From assembly GCA_014529385.2 (NCBI GenBank), contig CM043958.1, forward strand, positions 91,459,935 to 91,523,934: a DNA stretch of 64,000 nucleotides, written 5' to 3'. The translations under genes and the position numbers were made by a program. Position 1 is the first letter of the stretch. Each line of letters opens with the position of its first letter. Shown here one piece after another: positions 33,760 to 44,133 of this stretch. The stretch comes from Adiantum capillus-veneris (Eukaryota > Streptophyta > Polypodiopsida > Polypodiales > Pteridaceae). Under the pieces are notes generated by a model. The model saw only the letters and a list, made by a program, of their open reading frames with translations. It did no database searches and had not been told where the DNA came from.

Positions 33760-33895
33760 GCACCGTCTGTAACCTTTTTGCATCCGTCGACATACGCATC
33801 GATAGCAACCATATTTCAAAATATGCTAACCAATCCTCGGGATCTTCCACGCCCGTAATTATGGGGCCAAAACCTGGCTCCACCATCTCTATCAT
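33760..33895 (-). pseudogene. Gag of the minus-strand element, N-terminal part
   Basis: From the minus-strand ATG at 33895-33893: a short Pro/Gly segment, then E-D-P-E-D-W-L-A-Y-F-E, the classic start of a retrotransposon gag capsid. The frame continues at 28881 if the nested element and one CAACG copy are removed, which proves the nested insertion split this gene. Confidence 0.75.
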
Positions 33896-34015
33896 CTTCA
33901 AACTCGACCACAACAAACATATCGACCATCAGCAAACCGCTTCGTCGGCTAAAAAAAACCACTTTCAACCTCAAATTGGAGCATCAGACAGCTCCTCAGT
34001 GGGGGCATTAGAAGA

Positions 34016-36034
34016 TGGAGAGGGGGAAAGGGGGACACACCCAGCGCACAACACAATGCCATAGCCCACGGTATACACAACGCCCCAATCCACTATAGTT
34101 CACCTTCAAAACTCAACACTACCCGCAAACAAACCACTGCTTTCACACAACCATACGCACATATGCCTTGCAATGCACCATACAGACTCAATCACTCCGC
34201 TCCGCTCAATTCACAGCCTTCCACACTCATACAACCTCTCTCTATCTTTCTTTGCACGACAATCCTCGGGGGGCACACATGCCTACACACGCCCGAAAAC
34301 ACACGCACACAAGCAGAGAAGAGAAGGGGGAAGGGGGAATGACTCCCAGAAACAATAGGGAATAGTCTTCTAGCATAGGCAATATCATGTACAACCAACA
34401 CACCACCGGCATGAACCTCGGCAACAACCAAAAACAATGGCTCAAAGGCCTTGTCAAAACACCTCAAGCCAAAAACTTACATTCGCCAAAGACCCTGGTC
34501 CAAAAGACCCTAAAAAATGAACAAAAACCTCCTTTTATAGGGGTGTGCCTAGAAATCTCAAAAAAGAAAAAATGTGGTGTGATTCCATGTCGTGCACTCC
34601 ATTTGGCGTTCCTTTTAGCATTATCTTGAATTGCAAACACTTGGATTAGTTTACTTTGGAAAGCTTTTCTTGATGTGCACACTTGTCCTTTGCAACTTCC
34701 ACTTTGGCCGGCCGGTTTGTCCCTTTCTTGCCTTTTCCTTACCCTTAGCCTTGCACTTCAATTGCTTGTCGGCACCTCCTACCAGCGAGACCCCTCTCCT
34801 TCAAGGCAATAGCGATGTCGCTATTGGGGGCGATACAACCCTTCTCTCTCAAAAATATTGGCCCCTTACGGGCGCGGGCAACACCCCATACAGCTTGACA
34901 CGTCATCACCGACCAACCGCCCTGCAGCCGCCCATGGGCACCACCATCTCGTCGGTCGCCGCCCAAAACCGCCGGCAGCTCCACCACAGCAGCGCCCAAC
35001 GTGGACGCCATAGCTGCGCCCAAGGGGAGCTCCCCTCACCTTTCTCCGTGTGTACCAATGAAGGGGCCACGCCCTTGTATATATACCACGAGCCTCTAGC
35101 TCGACATTGCGCATGTGGGCTATATGCAGCGACACGTGGCAGCTCTATAGATTCCCAAGCCTCAAGGCTTTGAGAAATCCCTTTGTTTTTTTAACAAAAA
35201 CTTTGTTTTTTCTGCCTTTGCCAGGTTCCCATTCTCTGCTCCCACCTCCTGTTTCCAAGCTATAAAGCCCGGGTGAAACTCCATCTTCCCGGCTACAATC
35301 ACCCTCTCTGTACCTGCACTTTGACTTCTCCGCATCCTCGAATCAGGGCCTTCAAAAATGGAAAAAATCATCTGCAAACAATTTTGGGCAAAGGTACCCC
35401 AGCTTCCGACTTCCATAACTTCTTGCTCCGAACTCCGTTTGGCATGCAGTCACTTCTTGTTAGCTCCGTATGATGTACACTTTGCTCTAGAACTTTGTCG
35501 AGGCCCAAAAGATTCCAGATGGAACATTCTGCAATGCGGCCAAGTGGGCTCAGACCCGGCCCTTGGAAAAACTTCAAATGACCATATGTTGCAAACCGTG
35601 GCTCCGATCCGCAATCTGAAAAGACGGGTAGGCTCCATGAATTGAGCTCTACACATCTATACCTCAAGCTCTACTTGGAACACCTGTCTCCAGCTGCCCT
35701 GTCCGGCAAGAATCTGCAAACCACCAAAGCTTCAACCTTCAATAACTTGGGCTCCGTAGCTCGGTTTGATGAACCGTCTGGACCTATTCCTTCCGCACTT
35801 CAAGCTCTTCATTTTTGGACCCAAAAAACTGCACTTTGCATCTCCTTCACTTGCTACCCCAATTAGCTCATTATGTAGCCTTTCTTGGCCTATAAGCTGC
35901 ATCATGCATACACTTCCGCTGCTACCTACCATCCCATGGACTTCCTAGCTGCATCATCCCTTTGCCATGCTTTTGCTTGCCTATATACACCTATCCATGC
36001 CACCTTCTAGAGTTGAGACACTTTGGCTGCACCA
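34016..36034 (-). repeat. LTR of the minus-strand element, right copy (5' LTR)
   Basis: About 2019 bp, partner of 24960-26985. The boundary is the point where element B integrase sequence resumes. TATATATA lies near 35078. Confidence 0.85.
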
Positions 36035-36416
36035 ACAGCCAAGCAGAAAGTACGAATAAGATTTTGGTGACAATTCTCACCAAAATTGTTGGCGAATCGA
36101 GAGCTGCGAATCGAGAGCCGACTAGGATCAAAAGCTACATTCAGCTTTATGGGCATATAGAGTAGCTTACAAAACATCAATCGGAACGACTCTGTTCAAC
36201 ATGGTTTATGGAATTCAAGCAATTTTTCCACTTGAATTTCTTATCCCCACGCTTCAGATCGCTAAACAATTAGAATGGACGGGCCATGAATTATCCAATC
36301 AGGTAGATGTCCTGGAAAAACTGGATGAAACTAGATTGAGAGCTGTTGCATCAATCTACGCGCAAGTATGAAACATGAAATCATTCTTTTATCAACATGT
36401 TATCAGCAAGGAATTG
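36035..36416 (+). pseudogene. Element B integrase, part 2
   Basis: Resumes the integrase after the nested element: Q-A-E-S-T-N-K follows the H-P-Q-A-N left behind at 24959. It matches element A at about 3250-3620 (for example the E-W-x-G-H-E-L-S segment) in broken frames. It ends abruptly where the LTR remnant begins at 36417, showing a deletion that removed the end of integrase, everything downstream and the first part of the 3' LTR. Confidence 0.8.
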
Positions 36417-36829
36417 TTAGGGACCCTAAAACAACCCATTAGGATCATCTGTTTGTTGCTTTTTTTTTAAACTTTGGGACGAACGATCGCGATATTTGTA
36501 CCTCTCCAGAATGCTGTGATAGTGATAGGATATGTTCCTGATAGTCCCCTGTAGCTTCCCTTCAAGTTTCATGCGATTCCGATATGATTTGCATGGTAAA
36601 CAGGCGTGATGACTGTAGAGCTGTGTAGAAGGACATAGGCAGATTACTTGGCTTTAGTGCGTTTGATGTGCTTGTAGAGTAGTAGTTGCATCTCTTTGAG
36701 TTCATTTCATTAGGGTTGACATCCTAATGAGTTTCCATGCCTCATCCGAGTTTCTTCCCCTGTATCGATAATTGTTTGTTGATGCTTGAGAGCTATGCTA
36801 TGGACGTCCGTCGCAGTGACCCGCAAACA
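36417..36829 (+). repeat. 3' LTR remnant of element B (413 bp of 913)
   Basis: Matches 15158-15567 with scattered changes and ends GCAAACA before the GTGAG target copy (36830-36834). It includes the CGCG palindrome near 36482. The missing 5' half went with the internal deletion; TTA at the join could be microhomology. Confidence 0.85.
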
Positions 36830-36834
36830 GTGAG

Positions 36835-38113
36835 GTCATCCATACGGTTATTGAGCTAGAGAGATAGAACAAGGGGATCCACTTGCCTTCAACAATCTCA
36901 TGAGATTCTTGGATACAGGGAAGGCTAAACAACCAACCTTATTGCAAATGGAGACTCCCTCAGTGAGTCCGATGGATCCTCCATATGTTGTTTTGCCAGG
37001 GGTCTTAGTGCAATCTGAGCCCACAAGTGATAGCTTTACCTTTCCAAGTCTAGCTCATCTTTCCCTTGATGACACCATGGCTACCATGAGTACCCCATTA
37101 ATGGGCACGCCAAGAAACACGCCATGGATCTCATTTGTTAGTAAAGCACTGCTACATGGTAGATCAATGCCTGCAACAATACCTACAAGTGTATACCAAT
37201 TGTATACATCTATGGGTCCTCGTACTCATGTAGTTCCTACCCCTCCCATTGTTTCAACAACCTATGCTCCACAAACACAACACGCAAGATCTTATTTCCA
37301 TGGGACCATACCGGCTAGCATTAGCATGTCCTGTCCGACGCCTGCTATGCCTAGGGCCACACATATGAACTTTGGATCGCCACATGGAACAACACCGTCC
37401 CAAACTTGGAACCCAAGGGGTTCCTATGCGCCAAGCCTAATGCCAATACCTACTCCACATGTAGTCTCTGGAGCACCTTCACCCACGGTGCCTGCTCACT
37501 TAGGTGACTTGGCAACATTTGCTCAAGCCATCGGTCCATCTATTGCTAAGAACATGCGTAACACGCCTGATAGAGAGCCTAGAAGTAAGGCAGTACAAAT
37601 AGCCAAGCTCACACAAAAATTTAGTGGAGATGGAATGTGAGAAAGCATATCAAAGTGTTTGAACAAATATGCAATTCTCTAGGAGAACACAATGACTTGC
37701 ATAAGAGTAATGCTTTAAGCCTAACCTTAAGTGGGAAGGATGGGGATTGGTATAGAACCCTAAGCGTGGAAGAAAAAATTATTTACCCTACTCTTAGGAG
37801 ACTGTTCTTAAAAGAATACATACAAGAGGGAGTGCCTTGGGATGTAGCCTCTTAGCTTCGAAAAGCCCAACGACAGGAAGGAGAATCGGTGAGAGACTTT
37901 ATTAATCTCTTGAAGCATTTGAACTCTCGTTGTAATCCAAATGAGTGCTTCAATAATAATCAATTGCTTGATAGATTCATTAGGGGATTACGACATGAGG
38001 ATATCTACAATGGCCTAGTCATTAGAGGTATCACCACTTGGGAAGCAGTCACCACCAATGCGATCCAATTGAAGGATAATTTAATGATTCAAGGAGAAAA
38101 GAGTGTCTGTTGA
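36835..38113 (+). pseudogene. Element E gag, capsid part
   Basis: A Pro/Thr/Ser-rich stretch (36900-37560) is followed by a capsid core: F-S-G-D-G-M, then W-Y-R-T-L near 37750, and G-E-S-V-R-D-F near 37880. A frameshift lies near 37637 and a TAG at 37853-37855 (fits CAG to TAG). Sequence is clearly different from gag of B and C, so this is another family. Confidence 0.7.
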
Positions 38114-39329
38114 GCCTAAATCTACTAGCTCACAAGAATCGGAACATCAACCAATGCCCCTAAAGCCTATTCCTAAGGAGCCAAAGATATCTGAGATGAT
38201 TTTAGCAGATCTCACCAAGGCAATTCAAGAGAGTCTTAGAGACAATTGTGCTCCACAAAAAAAATCATACGTATCCAAGGAGCAACAATGGTGCTCAGTA
38301 TGCTATGGTCCGTATAGTATCAGTGAATGCCCTACTTTTAGAGTAAAATTCAATGGGAATTGCAATGCCTGTGGAAGGTATGTTCATCAAGCTAAGGATT
38401 GCATAGTATTTAAGCGCACAATGGCCAATAGACCAACCTTAGCATGGACAGATACACTTCGAGTGCCTGCATTGATGCCGGACCCACCTCTTGAACAAAC
38501 ATCACAACACATGGTCCCTAGGGCCCAAAATGTTGTTCAAACAACACCCTTACCACCTCCAGTGCTAGGACCGCAACCAGCACATCTGCGAATCACTTAT
38601 GTGAATCAAGTGGGTTGTTAGTCATCTATTGCTTGTTTGGAAGGTTGTGAGGAAGATAAAGACCCTAATATTTCCTATGGCATTCATGCCCTTGAAGAAA
38701 GTTCACAATACTACATGGAGGACTACAGGGAACAAGTCAAACCTATCTACCAAGTAGCTGCTCTTGCTGCAAGAGGCCAAAATATCAATTACACTACCAA
38801 GAGACCACCTCTTCAATGCTATGAGTGTGGAGGTCCACATCATGTGGCTGAGTGTCCTATTAGACTACAAAATAATGCCACACTAATGAAACCCAATCAA
38901 GGGAGCACGTCTACAATACAGATACTCATGTATAATCAATGTGGCGTAGATCATTTGATTGCCCAATGTCAAAATAGTCCAAATGCACCAAGGATCACGC
39001 CATTAAACCTGATTGAGGTTACCAAGGAGCCATCACAAAGTACACCTGTGGAACCAGTAAACGTACTCACATGATTGATGCTCCAAAAAAAAGATTATAT
39101 TCTTGAAGAAAGTGACACGTCAACAATTGCCCAATCTCAGAAGAAGAAGAAAACAGGAAGGAAGAGATCACAAAAAGCAGCAAAGTCAGACCCCAGTTCA
39201 AAGGCCAACATAGGGATTGGTGACAACACCGTATATATGAACGCCGTTGAAGAGGATTTTGATTTAGGTGAAACCATGGAGACCAAAACAACCACTAAGA
39301 AAGAAACCCCAGTTCAAAGGCCAACATAG
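38103..39329 (+). pseudogene. Element E nucleocapsid part with zinc knuckles
   Basis: A single frame with stops at 38619 (TAG) and 39072 (TGA). Cys/His clusters: C-x2-C ... C near 38290, C-N-A-C-G-R ... C near 38360, C-Y-E-C-G-G-x-H-H ... C near 38818 and C-G-V-D-H ... C near 38940. These fit several knuckles of the C-x2-C-x3/4-H-x4-C kind, some damaged. A basic Lys-rich stretch follows. Confidence 0.65.
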
Positions 39330-39422
39330 GGATTGGTGACAACACCGTATATATGAACGCCGTTGAAGAGGATTTTGATTTAGGTGAAACCATGGAGACC
39401 AAAACAACCACTAAGAAAGGAA
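39191..39422 (+). repeat. 116-bp tandem duplication in element E
   Basis: 39191-39306 and 39307-39422 are nearly identical. 116 is not a multiple of three, so the copy breaks the reading frame between nucleocapsid and protease. Confidence 0.9.
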
Positions 39423-39591
39423 CCAACAAGGAAGATTATCTGGAGCCACAATGGCTAGGATCCAGAAGAATATAGGAACTTATCCAAACCCTACAGAGGA
39501 GATCGAACTGGTCAAGCAATTAAGGAGTTTGGTAGAAGATACCCAAAGGGATCTAGAGCTAGCACCTAGGTAGATCCAGATTACAGACATA

Positions 39592-40482
39592 GTGTTCCCT
39601 ACACAACAAAAACCTCAGAAAGTCCATAGACCCCTAGCCAGACCTAGTGTCATACAAGAAGAAAGTGATTTAAAGTCATGGGAAAGTGGTCGTACTCACT
39701 TCTTGTTGGAAAGAATGTTTACAGAGGGACTACCTGACCCTATCAAAGAAATGGAGATCCCATCTTTCCCACGTCAAGGGATTGAAGCCCAAAAGGTTCT
39801 GTTAAATATTGCCAAATTGATGGATTTCATGGCTTCAGAGGTTAGAACCACCATCATGTCCAAACTATATGGAGACCCTGAGCTATTCTTAGCTCTTCGA
39901 GCTTTCCTCAATGGAGAACAGAAGGTCGGGCTACCACAATTCTCACAGATGGATGGAGCTAGGGAGATGCCAATAGAGGAGGAACACTTAGATCCACAAC
40001 CCGACCTAGATGAGAACCTTGTTGTAGAAATACATGTTAACAAGTTGGGACAATACTTTGAGGGTGATGAATCCAATGCAACCATACCAATGACTACCAA
40101 GGAATTAACTGTGAAGGGAATCCTTGATGGTGGCGCTGGGGTTACAATTGTGACTAAAAATTGCTGGGAAACTATGGGAAGACCTCACCTTGGAACCACA
40201 ACCATAGTAGTGAATATGGCCAATGGGTCTATTGTTAAACCTATTGGGATGCTAGAAGATCTCAAGATGAAGGTCTTTGGACATAAAATAAGAATTACAT
40301 TCATTGTTATGGATTTCTCCAAGCACACTATGGCATCTAATATGATCTTAGGACGTTCTTTCATGAGGAAAGCAAAAATGGTGCATGGCTGGTCTAAAAA
40401 CCATGTCTACTTGCAGCTCCAAGATTATGTCCTTCGAGTGGGTCACATCAAGCAGCACACAAAAACAACTCTTATGCTTTAA
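39592..40482 (+). pseudogene. Element E protease domain with changed active site
   Basis: About 296 open codons. The retropepsin pattern is complete except that the active-site box reads D-G-G-A-G (Asp at 40126), where D-S/T-G is expected; the I-L-G-R-S-F box is near 40348. Neighbours B and C carry D-S-G-A and D-N-G-A. A Ser-to-Gly change (AGT to GGT) at this place would probably weaken or end catalysis. The frame ends at 40480-40482. Confidence 0.7.
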
Positions 40483-40936
40483 AGACCTAACCAATCTATA
40501 TGTGTTCTCAGATATGGCTAGTTCACCAGAGGCATGCGCTTCTATTTTTTATGAAAGGTATCCTTTTTATTTTTCTCAAGTGTTTCATATCTGCTACTCT
40601 GTACTTTCTTGCAAATGGGATTTGGTAGAGAGACTTGCATGTGAGAGAAATTTTGAGGAGTTAGAATGTATGATATGTCTATGGGTAACTAGTGACCCCT
40701 ACCCAGTAGCGAATGTTTCTCCAATGGCACATGCTTATTCTTTTGCACAAGATGAGTATCCACGCATAGAGAGGTTCTTGAATAACACGCTTGCGCAAGA
40801 GGATAATGAAGAAGAAATTATAGAGACTGAGGAAGACTATGGCCTCATAGAAAATGATTTCGTTTATCTAGATGATGAGGATAGAGGCCTAGCCTTAGGG
40901 ATGCCACCCGGTTTATATAATACCCTCTTTCCTTAA
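40385..40936 (+). pseudogene. Element E tail after protease
   Basis: Another frame continues with a Phe/Tyr/Cys-rich stretch, a S-P-M-A-H-A-Y segment and a very acidic end (E/D/I-rich) before the stop at 40934-40936. In B and C the protease is likewise followed by an acidic tail, but there a pol follows. Here nothing coding follows. Confidence 0.45.
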
Positions 40937-40990
40937 TTTTAAAAGGGATGACAAATAGGTAGGTTAGGGGTCTAGATCATGTTTTGAGTT

Positions 40991-42740
40991 TGTCTTCTAG
41001 GAGTTTTAATTTTTTCACACTGGCATGCCTCCTAGAGGTATAGTGCCTTATTGTTTGATATTGTTATGTAGGACTTATATGGATTTCCATCCACATGGTT
41101 GAGGACATCTGCTTCGACAAAATGAGCAACTCCATACCTCCAGGTGTACTACTTTTCATGATTCATGATGGTGGATATGTAATATTGCTAATTGTGGTTT
41201 TTCATGGTTTGTTTGAGTGAAATAGTTATGTTTATTATCTACCATTATAGATGTATAAATTTGTCTTTGATTAAGTTGATTGAACTAGAGTTTAATCTTA
41301 TAGATGAGCCTTGAGATTAGGAGACCGTGACTTTATGTTAACACATTTACTTGACCCCTAGTCCTAGTTGATAAAGTTATCTGAGTGTTTGAGACCTTAA
41401 GAATGTTTTAGGCATACAGAAGCTTGCTCACTTAAACAACAAAAGACACTAGTGAGAATACCAAGGAAATGGAAGCAAAAAACATAAATGCCACAAATGA
41501 AAAATCTTACTTTGGAAGAGAAATCCTGGCTTGATTTGCTACTTCACTCACATGTACTGTCTATGGTACTAGAGCCCTAGAGGTTCCCATTGTGGGTGCT
41601 TTTCCTTGAGAAGCAAACAGGCCCGGACATACAAAATAAGCACACACGTCAAATGATTGAGAACCAAAGTAAAAGAAAAAAGAAAAAAATGACATTTAAA
41701 AGACTTCCATTGAGCTTACAATTAAAATTTCAAGCTTTTGTTTGGAGTTGTGAGAGCTAGTTGGCTAATCATAGCTGAAAAGCACAATTAGGGAATCTTG
41801 CATTTAGATAATCTTCTTAGCTTAGCTAGTACTAGAGTAGTTGTTTTAACCTTAGTCATAGCTAACTAATTGATAAACTCACCCATAAGCCCAAAACTCT
41901 TGATTAATTAATTTCATCGAAGTGCAATTTATTTCTCCTTAATGGAACTCTAGCATTTCAAAAATCTTGCATTTACTCATTTTCACATGTACTTTACATT
42001 CCTCTCATGATTTATTGTCATATAATTCTGCTTGCATAAAGCAGTGACTTTGCCTTGCAAACTCAAATCCACATGCTCTATAACATGGACAAAATGGGCT
42101 TTCTCTCACTAGCTTCTGAGGGGGACAGAATCTACATCAGGAAGGGGCACATGCTACCACCAAACGACCACCTTTTGTGTAGCCATGGGCCGGCCTTGTG
42201 GAACCCGCTAGTAGTGTATTATGTTATTGGCCGGACTTGTCAGTCAGGTAAGAATGGTTAAGAATGATCGCCGATGAGAGCTGCACTCTAAAACTGGACC
42301 TATAACAACATAATACAAGGTCACTGTTCAATTTTGGGTTCCATCGGATCCAAATCAGTATATGTTAACTTAGTTTCTAGATTGCAAATTAATCCTCTAG
42401 CTCTTTGCAAGGGTAAAATTTGGAAGTTTGATTTGCTGACTCACTTCGCTCAGGTTGAAGTGATATACATAGACCAATCTCAATAGTTAGCAAAAATTGT
42501 ACAGTCTTTGTGAAAAATTACAATTTTGATTAAAACTGACAAAGGAGTCAAGTTGCATGCAAAGAATTGAGAGCTTGACAAGAATTGAATTCAAGTCAAA
42601 TGAAAAACGGATAACAGTTCAATCCTCCTGTAAGTACTCTGTCCATGGCTTAACAAGTCTATATGAACCTTAGATTTGGTCCTATGCTAGCAAATCAAGG
42701 CATATTTGGAGAGACCACTAGTAGAGTATCCACCAAAGAC
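40991..42740. other. Non-coding stretch between elements E and C
   Basis: AT-rich, stop-rich in all frames, no gene supported. It should contain the end of E and the LTR and leader of C, but I could find no LTR pair, primer site or target duplication here. A short purine-rich tract (CTGAGGGGGACA, near 42116) is the only candidate signal. From about 42740 similarity to the element B gag start appears. Confidence 0.4.
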
Positions 42741-44133
42741 AGTGTGAATCAAGGTGATCACTTGGGCACTATCTTTGAAGAAGTATCAGACACTTATTAA
42801 GACTCAACATCTAAAATATCTTCCTATTTGACTCATTCAAGAACCAGAACGACAGTGCAATATAAGCACATACTCACCCTTTATAAGACTAATGGCCATG
42901 GAGCCCAAGTTTACTTGGATTCTAATGAGGAGTATGCCATTCGCATTGATGACCATGACATAGAGTTTGAAGAGGAAATAAGGGAAAACAAACAAGTGAA
43001 AATGTATATGGAAAAAAATGAGACTCGGTATATAAAGGTTGAAAATCTTGATGTGATAGACAAATGGGGGCTAGAAGTGAATACCATAATTCCAGATATG
43101 GCAGTAAAAGAAGGTCCACCAACTTTAGAATTCAAGGGATACAATCAAGTTGATCTAAAACCTTTGAAATGGCTTAACACGGATAATCCTAGGTTCGGAG
43201 TCAATTGTTGGGAGGATAGGAACGTCAAGGATATTTTATGGACTTCTCATGGCAAATCATGGCAGTTCACACCCATGAAAATCATCTATATCTTTAAGAT
43301 CAAAGATAAGGGTTCAGCATATCTACCAACTTACCTATCTAGGGATTGTTATAACAATAACTTTGCTATATGATGAGTCTTGAGGAGGTAGAACATATCA
43401 AATACCAAGGGTACTCTATAAGAGATTGGTGGATATTGAGCCAAGGACCAGAAAATAGTCCAAGAGAGGAGCTCCGCAAGAGATCTTTTGGGAGCAATGT
43501 TAAAAAATCCAAACCTACCTCATCCACAAAGAAAACCGAGTGACACTAAAGCCAGTCCAGGGCTACACGAGTCACTATTTCGAACAGATTGGTTTGAAGG
43601 ACTCGAGACATGACCTACTACCAAAAGAGTTGAAGCCGAAGTAATAGACCTGTCAGACCAACTGATTTTCAAAAATAGGTCAAAAAATACAATGGATCTG
43701 GGGATCCATATGACCACTTAGCAATCTTTAAGCAAGTGCTAAGAGCAGAATGCATATTTGATGTCCATGCGAGGGATTTGGAATGACATTAGAAGGAAAA
43801 GATTTGACATGGTTCCAAAACATTCCACCAAGGTCAATCATGGATTTAAATACATTAGCTCAAGGGTTTGTAGTTGCATGTTTCAAAACTGGGATCAAAC
43901 ACAATACGGTAGCTCAAATCTATAGCTTCAAACAGAAACAAGGTGAGTATGTTAGGATGAAGCAATACATTGCAAGGTGCCTACAACTAGAAATACCTAC
44001 AGAAGAAAGGTTAGTGTCATTGTTTCTAGAAGGATTGTTTAACAAAGAGCTTCATGCTGTATTGTATAGCAAGAAGCATAGGACCCTAGAAGAGTGTGTA
44101 TCAGATGCTATTGACTTGAGAGACAATTGTTGA
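42741..44133 (+). pseudogene. Element C gag, matrix/capsid part
   Basis: The N-terminal part (42828-43373) parallels element B (shared K-W-G-L segment). The capsid core lies at about 43680-44130 (G-D-P-Y-D-H ... L-T-W-F-Q ... F-K-Q-K), with a frame change near 43780. The start codon is not clear. Confidence 0.7.

Larger units (their letters stand above)
24960..36034 (-). mobile_element. Minus-strand LTR element with 2-kb LTRs and gag only
   Basis: Two long direct repeats (24960-26985 and 34016-36034) enclose about 2.15 kb of own sequence plus a nested element. The only protein-like content is a gag on the minus strand. On the minus strand a purine tract (26986-27003) touches the LTR start TGGTGAAACC, which fixes the orientation. 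No protease, RT or integrase is present, so it must depend on another element. This fits the class called TR-GAG or large derivative elements. The target duplication is imperfect (AACGA left, AACAG right). I could not find a clear primer site. Confidence 0.82.
14655..36829 (+). mobile_element. Element B: giant-family Ty3/gypsy, deleted and twice-nested host
   Basis: The 5' LTR is complete, followed by a primer site, leader, gag, protease, RT, RNase H and most of integrase. Integrase is split at 24959/36035 by a minus-strand LTR element. After 36416 the rest of the element and the first half of the 3' LTR are missing; the LTR remnant runs 36417-36829. GTGAG flanks it on both sides (14650-14654 and 36830-36834), which fixes both ends. 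Internal deletion, many stops and frameshifts make it inactive. Confidence 0.88.
36835..40990 (+). mobile_element. Element E, right part (gag and protease, no RT)
   Basis: Continues the element cut at 14654. It holds gag capsid, zinc knuckles and a protease domain, then an acidic tail ending at 40936. No RT follows before element C begins, and the next 1.8 kb is non-coding, so E looks like a gag-protease element or has lost its pol. No 3' LTR could be identified; the end point is approximate. Confidence 0.6.

Noticed and set aside
40991-42740. 5' LTR and leader of element C
   Set aside because: Expected here, but no LTR partner, TG/CA ends or primer site could be supported.
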